A stretch of DNA of 64,000 bases from Paracentrotus lividus (lineage: Eukaryota; Echinodermata; Echinoidea; Camarodonta; Echinidae), in the NCBI GenBank assembly GCA_940671915.1, contig CALNVZ010003434.1, positions 5,264,748 through 5,328,747 on the forward strand, written 5' to 3'. Numbering within the stretch: the first letter of the stretch is position 1; every line of letters begins with the position of its first letter. Below are positions 11,601 through 23,842 of the stretch, in pieces. The translations under genes and the position numbers were made by a program. Below the pieces are notes generated by a model. It was not told the DNA's origin. It did no database searches and saw nothing but the letters and a program-made list of their open reading frames with translations.

Positions 11601-12506
11601 GGTGGATTCACACCTGCCCGATCTGGAAAAGTTCTCGTAATCTCTGATCGGGTATTCTTACCCCGATCACAAACTACGCGTAATTTTGCAAGTGCGAAAC
11701 CAAACTACGCGTAATATTCCCGAAGATAAATTCCCGTAAATTAGTAGGTACTTCGTCGAAACTACGCGTAGTTTCGCCAAGGTCGTGGGAACTTTTGTAG
11801 TGTGAACATAAATTACGGGAACTTTCTATTCCCCTTTCTTTTTCTCATGTATTTCTTTGTTTTTCCTTCTTTCTTTTCGTTCCTTATGTATTTCTTTGTT
11901 TTCCTTCTTTTTTCTCTTTCCTTATGTATTTATTTGTTTTTCTTATGTATTTCTTTGTTTTCCTTCTTTCTTCTCTTTCCTTATGCATTTCTTTGTTTTT
12001 CCTTCTTTCTTCTCTTTCCTTGTTATTTCTTTGTTTTTCATTCTTTCTTCTCTTTCCTTATGTATTTCTTTGTTTTCCTCCTTTCTTCTCTTTCCTTATG
12101 TATTTCTTTGTTTTTCCTTCTTTCTTCTCTTTCCTTATGTATTTCTTTGTTTTCCTTCTTTCCCCGCTTTTCTTATGTATTTCTTGTTTTTTCCTTCTTT
12201 CTTCTCTTTCCTTATTGTATTTCTTTGTTTTCCTTCTTTCCCGCTTTTCTTATGTATTTCTTTGTTTTTCCTTCTTTCTTCTCTTTCCTTATGTATTTCT
12301 TTGTTTTTCCTTCTTTCTTCTCTTTCTTATGTATTTCTTTGTTTTTCCTATTTCTTCCCTAATTGTTTATAACTTCGGGTTTTTCCCTGGAAAAAGACGG
12401 TTCGGGCAGGTGTGAACACAAAACACAATTTACGGGTATTTTGGTGATTGAAACAGTTCTCGTAAATTACGAGAATTCTTCCTGATCGGGTAGGTGTGAA
12501 TCCACC
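11601..12506. mobile_element. Non-autonomous DNA transposon with TA target duplication and an internal minisatellite
   Basis: The left end GGTGGATTCACACCTGCCCG is mirrored at the right end (12482-12506), and TA flanks both sides (11599-11600, 12507-12508). Sub-terminal motifs such as CTCGTAA and TTACGAGAA are also mirrored. The centre (11830-12360) is a pyrimidine-rich tandem repeat. No transposase is present. A TA duplication fits Tc1/mariner- or PIF-like mobilisation. Confidence 0.85.
11830..12360. repeat. Pyrimidine-rich minisatellite inside the transposon
   Basis: About 12-14 degenerate units of roughly 38-43 bp are built on CTTATGTATTTCTTTG followed by TTTTCCTTCTTTCTTCTC. Because the repeat lacks stops in several frames it gives long phenylalanine/leucine-rich frames that are not genes. 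Confidence 0.9.
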
Positions 12507-12509
12507 TAA

Positions 12510-12960
12510 TGTCAAATAAAACACAATATACACCTTAAAATTGCCCTAATGAAATTGCATTTTATTGCATCAAGTCCTTTAAAGAACTAAATGTTCATAC
12601 TTTGGTTGAAAGTGAAAATGTAGATTAAAGTTTGCCAAAAGAAGAGAGGGAAGTGAATGCAAGCACTCAAGCTCTTATCTTGTGATTGAACGTAGGTATT
12701 TATAAACTACTGTTCATGATGAAAAATCACTACAAATATCAATCATTAGTAGAGTGGAGGAAGTTTATAATTATATCGAGAATGTTTATATTTTATGATC
12801 GAGACTACAAAGGCTGATAATTTTGCGACTGATTAATGATGGCCATTGTAGTGGCATGAAATTTTTTCAAATAGTAAAATATGTATTGATTAATGTATTT
12901 TGAAGGCATGAAACTTTTACAAACCTTCACCTCACGCAAAATTAGCAAATTTTTGTGCGT
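12510..12960. other. Non-coding, upstream of the duplicated exon
   Basis: AT-rich sequence with no feature seen until the polypyrimidine tract of the partial exon 2 copy near 12970. Confidence 0.5.
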
Positions 12961-13005
12961 GCAATGCTTTCTTTTTTTCCTTTTTTGTTTCGTTGTTTTG
13001 CTCAG

Positions 13006-13103
13006 CACTACCACAGTCAGTGGTCCTGTATGCCTTAGAGAGCCCCACTCTGATGTTTCAGCGAGGAAATTCTCAAGAAGTTTCATGCACGCAAATATGC
13101 CTG
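13006..13103 (+). pseudogene. Partial upstream copy of phosphatase exon 2 (candidate alternative or relic exon)
   Basis: A polypyrimidine tract and CTCAG acceptor (AG at 13004-13005) precede 62 nt (13006-13067) that align without gaps to the first 62 nt of exon 2 (13170-13231), with 12 differences. Read in the exon 2 frame, 18 of 21 residues are identical and eight of the differences are silent. After 13067 the similarity stops, and the frame continues for 12 codons to a possible GT donor at 13104. That exon would be 98 nt, entering in phase 1 and leaving in phase 0 exactly as exon 2 does, but it would lack the second membrane helix. Without that donor the frame hits a stop (TAA at about 13111). 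It is either a decaying duplicate or a rarely used alternative exon. Confidence 0.7.
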
Positions 13104-13169
13104 GTATTAACATAACTTATCATTACAGTCCTAAACTAATTTCTCTTTTTCCTTTTTTGTTTTGTTCAG

Positions 13170-13330
13170 CACTGCTACCATCAGTGGTCTTGTTTGCCTT
13201 AGAGAGCCCCACATTGATGTTCCAAAGAGGTTTCTTCTGTGACGATGAGAGTATCAGATATCCATACAAGGAGGATACCATCAGTGTAGAGCTCCTCGTT
13301 GCTGTCGGTATGCTCATACCAATTGTCACG
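13170..13330 (+). CDS. Phospholipid phosphatase (PLPP/LPP family), exon 2
   Basis: The exon is 161 nt, with acceptor TTTTGTTCAG at 13160-13169 and donor GTAAGT at 13331. It enters in phase 1 and leaves in phase 0, matching the exon 2 boundaries of vertebrate PLPP1-3. It encodes the end of the first membrane helix (ALLPSVVLFAL), then QRGFFCDDESIRYPYKEDTI, the family's most recognisable N-terminal block, and the start of helix 2 (ELLVAVGMLIPIVT). The family removes phosphate from lysophosphatidate, phosphatidate, sphingosine-1-phosphate and related lipids at the cell surface or ER lumen. Exon 1, which should supply the initiator Met and most of helix 1, was not found in the window. Confidence 0.95.
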
Positions 13331-14629
13331 GTAAGTGAAATTATTGAAGTTACTTCTTCTTTTGATAATACAGTCAACGTTGCCTTTATAGTCAAATCGC
13401 ATTTACTCCAGTTATCGCTTATTTTAGCCTTTTCAAGTAATCCTCTCTTTATTTTTATTTTGTTATTTTTAACCATTCATAAATCTTTTTTTTTTTTTTA
13501 AGTCGAAGTTACATATCTTCAGTCCCAACCTATTTGACAGACCTTTCTGAAACTGTGTGTCCTGAACAATGTTGGGACAACTTTTTGGTACAAAAGTACA
13601 TGAGTAGGCCTATAACTTTTGATCACATTACATGGTCACAAAGTTAAAAAGAGAGTTTGGGATTCCCTGTACGCAACTGTCTTCCATTTCAGGTAGAATA
13701 TTCCTCTCTGTGCACCCAAAATACACGGCTTATCAGTTTTTTGGCTGAAATTCAAAAGTGGGCTGTCATATTTTTTCCTCCTGAATTCCAAGTAAATTTA
13801 GATCAGATAATTTATTCCCAATCTTAGCAACCAGAACGAGTGGGTGAAAGTCAGGCACTTTGTTTTTCAAGTTCACCTGTCCCAGTATAGTAATTCACAT
13901 CAGAGGTTTTGATCATACATGTAGATCAATATTAAAGCAATCATTTTAAGTTTCCTAGGAAATTCATACAAGTGGGAGTTATTTTCCTGCAAAGTATATG
14001 TATTTGGATTTTCCTGTATGTGTACATGAAGCTTCCAAAGAAGAAAAAAAATCTTTCTCTTGGTTTTTACCCTCTCGGATAATTGTCAAGTACAGAATTA
14101 TTGTTTTCCTTCTACCAAGAATAATGGTAGGGGGTCTGGCCTCATCCCTCATGCACCAACCTCAATCCTGATGCACTTATGCTTCAAAGTAAGTTACTCA
14201 TTTGACATATTTAAAGCTTGGTTTCTCTTCTTCCTCCAAGTTTAAAGTGTAGGCCTACAGCTAAGCAGCACAAAAAATGAAGGCAGGATTCCGGACTAAT
14301 CCCCCTCTCTTCATAGGCTTAGAAAACAAGACTTTTAAACACAAAATAAATCTGTTTTTTTTACCCCTTCAAATTTTTAAGGTAGGAAGTACAAATAAAA
14401 AGTTTAGTATTTTCCTTTGTCAATCATCCATAAGTAAAGCAATAGTGGATTGAGGGCAGGGGGTCTAGCCTCAGCCCCCTATCTTTCTGTCAATCGGAAA
14501 CTTTGATCAAACAGGACATGTTTGACGAAAAAATTTGAGTCTGAATGGAGGGACTCAGCATGTTCTATTGTTCTCTCTCCCTGCGATACCCATTAGGAGG
14601 TATTTCACTAGCTCACGCCCAGTTAATAG

Positions 14630-14790
14630 GCCTATAGCGCTACTAGTTTTTCTGATCTGATGAATTAGCCTGATCAGAGATTACCAGGCTTTTTCTCTAA
14701 AATAGCTTGCTACATTGGGTGAAATCTCGGCCCAAATCATTGAGATTATTTCCAAACTTGATCCATTTTGCCTTTTGGCTCACAATTAGC
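14630..14790. repeat. Interspersed repeat, also at 40420-40560
   Basis: The block containing GATCAGAGATTA, then GGCT and TTCTC, then GGGTGA, CGGCCCA and TTATTTCCAAA recurs in the same order and spacing at 40420-40560. It is an old dispersed repeat of unknown family. Confidence 0.65.
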
Positions 14791-15386
14791 ATGATAAATT
14801 GAGCGGTCCTGCACTAGCCTGAAACCTAGGCCTGATCCCATCACACTCATATCAAGTTCGCTTTTGCAGCTCAAAGTAAGGTTGGATAATTGAAGCTCAA
14901 TCTGGTGCAGATTTAACTTCATGCTTCAACTTACTTCGGGTATTTTCCCTGATTCATATCAGGAAACCTCCCTCTGGACAATTACCCCATCCCTTCCTTG
15001 GAAAACTTCCCCCTGAAATAGTGTAAGGGTTAGGTGTAGAGTTTAGAGGGTAGGTTTTGTGCAGCGGGTAGGCTTAGTTGTTCCGGAAAGGGGGCGGGGG
15101 GGGGGGATTGTCCCGGGGGTAGTTGTACTAGAACCTGCCTGATCAACTTTGCATCGTGCTAGTTACTGTGCTCAGGCTAATGAAGGACTGGGGTGTAATC
15201 CTGCAATTTGTCTCTTTCTGTCCTGGTTCTGCACTTGGAAAGTGGATGTGTCATCAATCTATTATGAAGGTCCTTGGTGTGTAAACAGATGGCTTCTACT
15301 TTAAACCTACTTTAAGAGATTACACTCTTGCCATTCAAATCAGATACTTCATTCCTCAGCTGGTTTACTCTTTCACACTTCGTTGA

Positions 15387-15553
15387 AATGGTTGACTTTC
15401 ATTTCAAAATCATGGTTGACTCTCATTTCAAAATCATGGTTGACTCTCATTTCAAAATCATGGTTGACTCTCATTTCAAAATCATGGTTGACTTTCATTT
15501 CAAAATCATGGTTGACTTTCATTTCAAAATCATGGTTGACATCAGTTTCAATA
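15387..15553. repeat. 24-bp tandem repeat
   Basis: About 6-7 nearly identical units of CATGGTTGACTCTCATTTCA plus AAAT. The unit is a multiple of three without stops, so it reads as a repeated octapeptide in two frames. There is no sign that it is coding: no splice context, and variation falls at every codon position. Confidence 0.93.
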
Positions 15554-16344
15554 TCATATCATTTTGTTGAGAAAATATGCCCCACCGACTGTAGGTCTCC
15601 ATGTCTCTTTATTTGTAAAGGCATCCACTACTTTGCATCATGTCTCCAGGTTTTGATTTGAAGAAACAAATAGACCCCTACACTTTTAAAATTTCTAATA
15701 AAAATGGAAAAGTACTTAGCTTTTTCCCCAGCTGATCCAGGTGATTTTGTTGTATTGTATCTAGAGCTCCTTGAGAGCTCTTCACTGATGGGAGCCCAAA
15801 TTTGAGTTCAGGCTCTAAAAATTTTGAATTTTGTGCGAGACCCTACACACAAATGCTGAAAATTATGATATCTGTCCTGACCCCTTATTACAAGAGCTAT
15901 GTAGGCCCCTGCCCGGAATCTAAAAATGCTCCGACAACAATTGCTCTTGGCTTTATTTTGTTTGAGATAGGTTTAGGGTTGCAAACCTGGTAGGTTTTTG
16001 TAGGATTAGTCTTAGGTATAGTGTTTAGCGCAGGGATGAAGTCAGTTATTTGATGTAGTTTCATGAACCAGCCCTGCTGCTATGTATGTTATTATCCTAT
16101 TTTTTGTTTGTTTGAAGGTTGATGAATAGAAACAGTAGTGTGAACTGTGAAGGAAATTCAGATATAAGGAGGTCTTGGCTGTACAGGGTCATTTACTCAG
16201 TCAATGGATGCTACTGTCTGATGAGGCTACAGGGATCAGGTTTATCAATGGATACTGCAAGCAGGGAGATCCATCTCCCTGCTGCATGCAATAGATACTT
16301 CATCCAATGTATGTATTGATGGGTGTCTTCATCTAAAGTGATAG

Positions 16345-17065
16345 TAATGGAGGATTGATGTAGGCATGATGAGGAGAGGGGGAAGGAGAGAAGGGGAGGT
16401 GAATGGAATACATTTTAGGAGATGGGGAAGAGGAGAAGGGATTTGAATAGAGGTATGGGGAGGGGTAAGAGAAGAGTGAAGAGAAGGTGAAGGAGGAAAG
16501 GGGTGGAGAAGAGGATGGAGATGAAGGAGGGAGGAAGGAGGGGAGAGGAATGAGGTTGGAAGGAAGAGAAGGAGATGAATGATAAAAGAGAACACAAGTG
16601 AGGGGGAGGAGGAGAGAGGGAAGAAGGAGGAGAGATGGGGAGAGGGGAAGGGCTGGTGAGAGGGGGAGGAGGAGAGATTTGGAGAGAAGAGAGAGGAAGG
16701 AAGGAGAAGAAAAGATAAGGATGATGAGGAGGGGTGAGGCGAGAGAGAGGGGGCAAAGGGATGAGTATGAGAATGGGAGGGGAGGGGAAGAGATGGAATG
16801 AGGAGAGGGGTGGAGAAAAGGAAAAAAGAAGAGAGGAGAGAGGGAAGAAGGGGAGGAGGAGAATGTGGTGATGGATGAGTAGAAGGGGAGGGGGACCAGG
16901 AGGAATAGGGGAGGAAAGTGGAGGAGAGATGAGGAGGATGAGGGATATGATACAGAGGATGAAGGAAAGATGGGGAGGTAGAGGGAAAGGGGTGAGAAGA
17001 GGAGGAGGGGACAAGAAGATAGGAGGAGAGATGGGGAGGATGAGAGGGAGGGGTGAGGGTACATG
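16345..17065. repeat. Purine-only tract of about 700 bp
   Basis: The plus strand is almost entirely G and A with short irregular units such as GAGGAGAGGGGA. The minus strand therefore shows long Ser/Leu/Pro-rich frames (16333-17077) that are artefacts. Such a tract can adopt triplex (H-DNA) structures. Confidence 0.92.
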
Positions 17066-18665
17066 TAAGTGTAGCAAGAAGTTGTTCTTTAGGAGTTTTG
17101 GATTCTTGAACTTTTCAGATAGTGAGACCCCATGTTAGATGGCTGTGATCCACAAAAGTATGAATGAAAGAGCTGCAAGTTCTTTTGCTCAAGGAGGTGG
17201 AATATGAGGAGGATGATGAGGGGAGGATGGGAGATGGAGGATGTTAATTGTTTGAGGAGTTTCAGTTTATTATGGAGGTAACTTGAACTGGTAAGGCCCT
17301 CAATGGAGGTATTCCACAAACAATATGCATGGAAGGTCTACTACTTATTTGCTCATGGAGGATTTTGTTTTTCTTTTATAACTTGATTCTATCTCATACC
17401 AAGGAATATACATAAGCAAAATACTGGTACACATATATAGTAAAGTTTAGCTTGGGAATTGGGTCTCTGGTCTTTACAACGATCATTCTGTCTTCAAAAA
17501 GCATGCAGGGTTTTAAAAAACATATTTTAAACACCCATTGGGCTCTCCAGGGATAGCAGAGGGTGAGAAAGAAGAGAGAGAACGATAGATGCTGAGTCCA
17601 TGTTATGAATTGAAGCAGAAAACCTCATTTTGATGGTAGCAACGTAAAATGACAGCATGAACAAAGCTTCTTTGGTGAAGCGATATACCTTAATTGGAAG
17701 TGATTCTTATGACACCAATCGCCATAGAGAAGCGTGGTCAGAAGGTGTATGGTAAATTCATTTTTATGACGGGGATAGGAGATGATAGAGTCTGCTTTAG
17801 ACGTACAAGGGCGTTCAGTCATACCTTTATATACATGGTTGTTGTCCTTATTGCTCTCAGTGTAGAGTAATTGGTGAGGGCTCAATAAATTGGAAGTAAA
17901 TGAGGTATGGTTTATGAATGGATGTTCCTGGATTGGCTCTGTAATGAAGCAGCAAACACTGAGGTTCATGGACTCACTGGGGTTTACCTATCTAAGTTTG
18001 TATTTTAGATCCAAAAGGGCATTGAGTAGAAATTGAAATTCATGAGTTACATGTAGTGTAGTACCCTTCTGTCTCTCACCATATAGGTTTAGATTGGGAG
18101 GGTGTTAGTTAGTTTGATGAATGGGGTTAAACATGAACCATAAAACCACAAATTGAGTGGTGTCACAATAACGATACTTTGCACTTTCAGATAATGTTTA
18201 AAAGGAACAAGGGGGATAAGTTCTCTTGGGTATAGGGATCTCTTGAAGTAAACCAGTAGGCCTACTCGGTTTAAATAAAAATAAGAAAAAAATATGGATG
18301 AGCTTGAATGGGCTTCTAGTTCCACCCTTGAAGTCTTAATTTAGGATGCATTTATTGTCCGTTTTAATGAATTTGTGAGTGCGTGCACTTCACTATTCGC
18401 ACTACATTCGCAACCTGCTACTTTTCCTTTTTATGTTTTTGAGAGACCCGAATCACTTGCTGATAATATTTTGACGGGACTGGAGCTGCGAAAACGACTA
18501 CATGTATTTCTTGTAAAATGGCCCAATGCAAAGTGAAGTATTTCACACAAGATAGGGAACATAAATGAGTACCTACATGTATACAAACAGACACTGAACC
18601 AGCAATGTTCACAGTCTTCTGTATTAAGAGTAGAACAGGTAAATGAGAGGTTATGATCCTCTTAA

Positions 18666-19108
18666 AGGGATGCAGTAACATTGAATGATATTCAAATTGC
18701 AATTTATTAGATTTAGCTCATTTTGCCAACATGATTATGAACACATAGGTCAGTCTGGTATTCCTTAAAAATTGCAGTCTACTTGCTTGCTTTACTTACG
18801 AGATATCTACGATTTTATACTCAAATTCTCTAACCTGTTTCTTGACGCTTTACAACGCACGTGGCTTTCACCGCATTTCCTGTTGTCAAGTCGCCGTGCC
18901 TACTGGGCGGCTAAGCTTGCAACGGAGCGGTATAAATTAATCATGCCCGGCCGTATCCTCAGCCGCGTTTGAAATTTCGCTGTTTTAAGATAGTAAATGA
19001 CTTGCATTTGATCTGAAACTTGCAGTAGTTTGTTTTTACGGTCAGAGCGATAGAATTCTATTTATTTCGATCTCTTTTGCACTTGTTTTTGGAAGTTACT
19101 AAATCCCT
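18666..19108. mobile_element. MITE with TTAA flanks (family B)
   Basis: The ends AGGGATGCAGTAAC and GTTACTAAATCCCT are inverted, with TTAA at 18662-18665 and 19109-19112. The GC-richer interior has no coding frame of note. The end structure resembles the elements at 9859, 29933 and 42372. Confidence 0.7.
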
Positions 19109-19635
19109 TTAAGGGCAAGTGTGTGGCATCCAATGATGACTTCATATCAGGATAGTTGCCTGCTAGTTTAGCAACATCTCATATTTTTTGCACATGTGTC
19201 TTTCTGGTTTAATACTCTCTGCCTTTCATCTACTTTTGGCAGGATTCAAGGTCTTTCACCCACATCCAATAACCAAGTAATTGGATCAGATTTATTTTTG
19301 TTTAGGAATGTCACACCCTCCATTAGTTATCCAAACCCCTCCAAAGTGACTCTTGGTATCATGTCAAGTTCAATCTACCAACCATAAGCCCTCATATCAA
19401 TTAACATTTCGGCTAGTAGCGTTTGTTGTGGCACATGTGGTGCTCATAGAGGCGGGGAAGTCTGCGTGTACTTTTCGGGGGATGCTGAGAAATGGGGTGC
19501 TTACACTGGTGAAATTGCCTGTGGGTAAACCAAAATATACAGAGGCAAGTGAGGGAAAGTAAGTTAAAATCACACTTATCGTCACGGCCTTTAGCAAGAA
19601 ATATGGAAGGTAAATTGATAGTGCACTGGTATTAT

Positions 19636-19636
<1 letters not shown>

Positions 19637-19664
<28 letters not shown>
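19637..19664. repeat. (GA)n microsatellite
   Basis: About 14 uninterrupted AG/GA dinucleotides. Confidence 0.95.
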
Positions 19665-19667
<3 letters not shown>

Positions 19668-20233
19668 TGCAGTAAAGTAATATCTTTGTATAGGCTATGG
19701 ATTTGTGACAATTAATTACCAAGGCCTATATCTCTGAAATAATCATTCAGATGCCTGTCCTAATTGAAATAATATCCCTGCCAATAAAGGGTGCTAGACC
19801 TGGGGTCAAATTTGTATATTTTCTAAGTGTAAAAAATTGCTAGATACATAACAGTCACTTTGCTTCTTTTAACATCTATAGTCAGTGTGGTTCTTGACTG
19901 ACCAACTCATTCAATCTTACTAAAACCATAACCCAGCTTTAAAGTTCAAAACTCATTAGTCTACCCTTGTCACAAGAACCTTCTAATGTCACACTGAATT
20001 TCCATATCCAGATTTGAAAAGCTCTGCCATGTTCTAAGATGAGAGGTTGCGAATCTGTGACCTACAAATTGTTTTTATTCTGTGCTCTAGTAAAGAGGGG
20101 TCTTTTGTTTATAAAAGGAAGCGGTTACTTGTAGAGAAAGGATGAATTATGGACATGGATGTGCTAGTTAACTCAAACACAAGGTTAGGAGATTTGTAAG
20201 GTGGAGTGCAGTAATCAGGTGAATTATAGGCTA

Positions 20234-20571
20234 ACATGTTTACACTGTGACTCAGCTCTCGTGTCGAATCCTAAGGAAGGGTTCAACACTGCAAAGAGTG
20301 AACCTGTGATGGTGTTTTTACAGAACAAAAAAGGCGAGTTAGATATGATTCGCGGAACATGACCGGAAGTAAAGGGACTTCATTAATGTTTGCGATGATA
20401 CATCCAAATTTTACAACTGACCTCAAGGTCATCGAACTGGCTTTCTGTTTATCCACAAAAAATTGCCGTGTTGAACCTGCCTCCCGCATTTAAACATGAT
20501 TCTGTTCCTGTTTACACGATATAAAATTACTGTGTCGAATCTCAGAGCCAAATCACAGTGTAAACACGGTA
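20234..20571. mobile_element. Inverted-repeat transposon with GTTTACACTGTGA ends
   Basis: The left end (TGTTTACACTGTGACTCAGC, 20237 on) and the right end (AATCACAGTGTAAACACGG) are inverted copies, with a second mirrored block around GTGTCGAAT. A short relative lies at 44702-44764. Confidence 0.7.
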
Positions 20572-21442
20572 CTACTCTCCTCAAATCCAAGAACGTTGGA
20601 GGCTTTGTGAATTGCCCATCAAGCAGAATAGGAAATCTAGGATTGAAGTGAAAGGTAATGTGACATTGGAGTTTGGAACAGCTGTAGTACCTCTAATTGC
20701 ATTCATTGGGATGATAAATTAAAGGAACATTATCCTACTATTCAAAATACATAAGGAAAATGGTATGTATTGGCAGAATTCTATAAGTTTGGTACCATAA
20801 AAGAATAGAATTCATATTTTCTCACTGCAAATATATCATAAGATTTTGCCCATTTATTTTCATGACATTCATATTTAGCAATTTTTGCTGTATTACTGTC
20901 AAAAATCCATTCATGGATTGCTAGGAAGAAATATGTTTTGATTTTAGACTAATAATTCACGTATTGATAGTCATCTTCTTCATACATATCTTAGAATTGT
21001 TTTTTTTTTTTCTGTGTTAAATTTGTTAATGTCTCTTTAATTGAATAGAGAAAAAAAAATCTTTATAGCAGTGCTAGGTAAATATAAAATAAATGTCACT
21101 GATAGATTTCAAGCTTGAATAGGACAATTGTAGGCTATATTCCAGATACTTTTAGTGTTTGATTTTCCATGTAGAGCTCAATGAAAAGAGTAACAATTGT
21201 ATTCAAGTTTTCCTGAAGTATTTGTTTAGATACTTTGTATGTGAGCGTGCATGGGAATGGAGTGTGAGGATTTGGTGAGGAGTTGGTCTCAGAAAAACAC
21301 AAATATCCCTTGTTTGTGCTTGTACTCCAACTCCTCCTATTACCCTCGTTATACCAAGGATGTACAAATACTAGATTTCAGGTTTATATGTGAAACTATA
21401 TTAGGGAAGACTTCCAGGTGAGATGCTGCAGAGCAGTAGATG

Positions 21443-21975
21443 CTAATACTCTTTTCTCATGACCGTTTCTTTACCCCAGACTTTCCTTAACCCCATGGAT
21501 GCAATTTATTTTCCTTTTCTCACTAGCCAAATTATCTGCCTAACCCTGAATAAGAAAACACCCGCTTTTCTTACACAGAATTCGCTAAACCCTGCTTTTC
21601 CGATAGACCGGTTCTCTGCTTAGGCCTATCTGTGATTGGACAACAGCTGCTGACACCTGTGTGTCTCAGCACCGCTTTGTTTTATGTTTTTATGTTAGCC
21701 GGGTAGGGCCTATAACTTTAGTTTCTGTTCCGACGAGAGTTTCTAACCCCGGCTTTCATCCCTTACCACCGCAATTGCCTGTCTAACCCTGGTATTTTGC
21801 AGGGCCAGAGAATCCCGTACTATATGTGGGGTTAGCCTACTTTGCACAAATGTTGCGGAACACAAAGTGGACTAAGCTTATAACCCCGTACTATAGGTGG
21901 GGCTAAATGGGTAAGTTAGTACCACCTATAGTACAGGATTAAGGAAAATTTGGCTCGTGAGAAAAGGGTCTTAAT
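21443..21975. mobile_element. Inverted-repeat transposon, about 530 bp
   Basis: Left TAATACTCTTTTCTCATGA and right TCGTGAGAAAAGGGTCTTAA mirror each other, and the adjacent block around TTTCCTTAA is also mirrored. The interior holds two copies of CCCGTACTATA followed by GTGGGG. No transposase is present. Confidence 0.7.
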
Positions 21976-22284
21976 ACCTGTTGGTTGTAGGAACAGCAGG
22001 TCAATGACCTTGAGCTCTCTAGGGAACCATAAAAACTTGGACATGAGGGCTATCAATAATACATTTTAAACCACTTGCAGACTGATCATTACATGGGTGA
22101 CCTTATTTCAGGTCATGCCTGTGTAGGGTCACCCAGGAGGTAGATACTAGTCTGGAGGCACAGACCCCTGCCAACCAATTATATGCCTTATGGAGTCTGA
22201 ATGGTGAGACTGTTTACTTAAATCCAAAGGCCCTGTATTGTAGCTCCTGTTAATACATGTAAATACAAAATATGGAACAGATAG

Positions 22285-23382
22285 GGATTTTCAAAGATTA
22301 GACGAAGCTCAACCATCTCTCGAAATGTTATTCAATCATACAAATAAATCGAAAAGTTATTCAATCATACAAATAATCAACTTGTGAATATTAGTAATTG
22401 GATGGAAGCAAACAAACTATTTTTAAACATAAACAAAACACTATAATATATTATTTTGCACTCGAACCAGCATCAACGATGATTAAGTATAGAATATGAA
22501 ATTAAAAATAGAGAGAGTTTACTGTACTAATTTTTAGGTATTCTTATAGATGACAAATTGTCCTGGAACAACCATGTAGATAGCCTATGTAAAACAGTGT
22601 CAAAAAGTATTGGTATTTTGTATAAACTTCAGTTCTTCCCCAAAAATCTTAAATTGTTATACATTCCTTATATCGCTCTCATATTTAACTATTGTATCAC
22701 TGTTTGGGGCTCACAGCAAAGAAAAACATTGCAAGGATTCTAAATTACAGAAAAGAGGTACCGATTAATAACACATTCTTCATATCTATCTTCCAGCAAA
22801 CCTTTATTTATAAACCCTAATATATTACCTATTAATGAATTTATATCGCTGGAAACTGCTATGTTTATGTTTAAGTTACAAAATAATATGAAGTTTTTAG
22901 TAATTATTTACCATAGAATTTTGCATCACAATTACAATACAGAAATGCACATAATATTCACCCATTTAATCGAATTGCATTAACACAATCTTCATATTTT
23001 AAAGCTCATCTATGGAACACCTTCCCATCTCCTTAAGAATAGTAGACAATATACAACTAAAAGTCAATGTAGGCAATATCTTTTTCATCAAATGTAATAA
23101 TTTACAAAATGTATTTTTCAGTTTTATATTCCTTCTTTTTTTCGCATATATATTTGTATCTGTAATCATATTCCATTTTTATGTATCCTACTCCTAAGTT
23201 TAAACCAGTTTTTGTTTTGCATGTTTTTGAGGATCATTTCCAGCAAGCCGTTTATTTGCTTTTATGATCCTCCCACCAAAGATATTTTGTATTACCTGTT
23301 TGTTTGTATATTTTATGTATGTATGAAATGTTTTATCTTGAAGTGGAAATAAATGAATTGAAAATTGAATGAATTGAAATTA
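22285..23382 (+). mobile_element. Non-LTR retrotransposon (CR1/L2-like) 3' fragment
   Basis: Broken frames on the plus strand read ISNWMEANKLFLNINKT (about 22385-22440), then GILIDDKLSWNNHVDSLCKT and YKLQFFP with a YCITVWGS block (22536-22715). These are the C-terminal reverse transcriptase motifs of CR1/L2-type LINEs. Further degraded C-terminal sequence runs to about 23190 (HLWNTFPSPLRIV in pieces). The 3' end is a short AATTGAA microsatellite (23350-23382), as in that group. Frameshifts and stops are numerous, so it is a dead 5'-truncated copy. Confidence 0.82.
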
Positions 23383-23842
23383 TTTGAGTGTCAAATGAGA
23401 CCGTTTCTTTATCTACATGTAGCAATTGTCAGCCTTATAAACAACCCAGAGTGCTATTAGTCTGTCTTATGTAACCGGAAATACAAATGTATCTTTGTTG
23501 TTAATATCAAAAAGATGCTTCAAGTAAGATGTGACCTTTGATGTCGTTTGTCTCTAGGTCTAATAATATGAAGGTAGGATTGTGGTTTATGATCAAGCTA
23601 GAAAAGAAATTAATACAGTTACTAATTTGAGTTACATGTACAATGTTTGATGATGATGTTGATGGCTTCTTGTATAGCCGGTAAGCTCGCTATATGGGCG
23701 TCATGCATTGCTCTATTCTCACAAAATTCAAACTTGTCTAATAATAGTCGATGCTTTAGTGTAAATTGTTACATTTTACCAATGATGTATTATCAAACCA
23801 CTATTTTTAACAAAGTATTTTCTTGTTATCATATCATTTCAG

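Larger units (their letters stand above)
13331..23842 (+). other. Phosphatase intron 2
   Basis: This 10.5-kb intron begins GTAAGT and ends TTTCAG. Its identifiable contents are a repeat at 14630-14790, a 24-bp tandem repeat, a purine tract, three inverted-repeat transposons and a LINE fragment, each listed separately. The remainder (13.4-14.5, 14.9-15.3, 15.6-16.3 and 17.1-18.6 kb) is AT-rich DNA in which I see nothing further. Confidence 0.8.

Noticed and set aside
11802..12415. Three overlapping Phe/Leu-rich frames of 163-186 codons
   Set aside because: They are a tandem repeat read in three frames at once, inside an inverted-repeat transposon, with no codon bias.
12893..13501. One 202-codon frame covering both exon 2 copies
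   Set aside because: It reads through intron DNA. The splice sites show that only 13170-13330 is exon; the joined frame is accidental.
15328..15661. Octapeptide-repeat frames
   Set aside because: They come from the 24-bp tandem repeat; two frames are equally open and substitutions are not third-position biased.
16333..17077. Ser/Leu/Pro-rich frames of 220 and 243 codons on the minus strand
   Set aside because: The complement of a purine-only tract lacks stops, and both frames share the same low-complexity bias.
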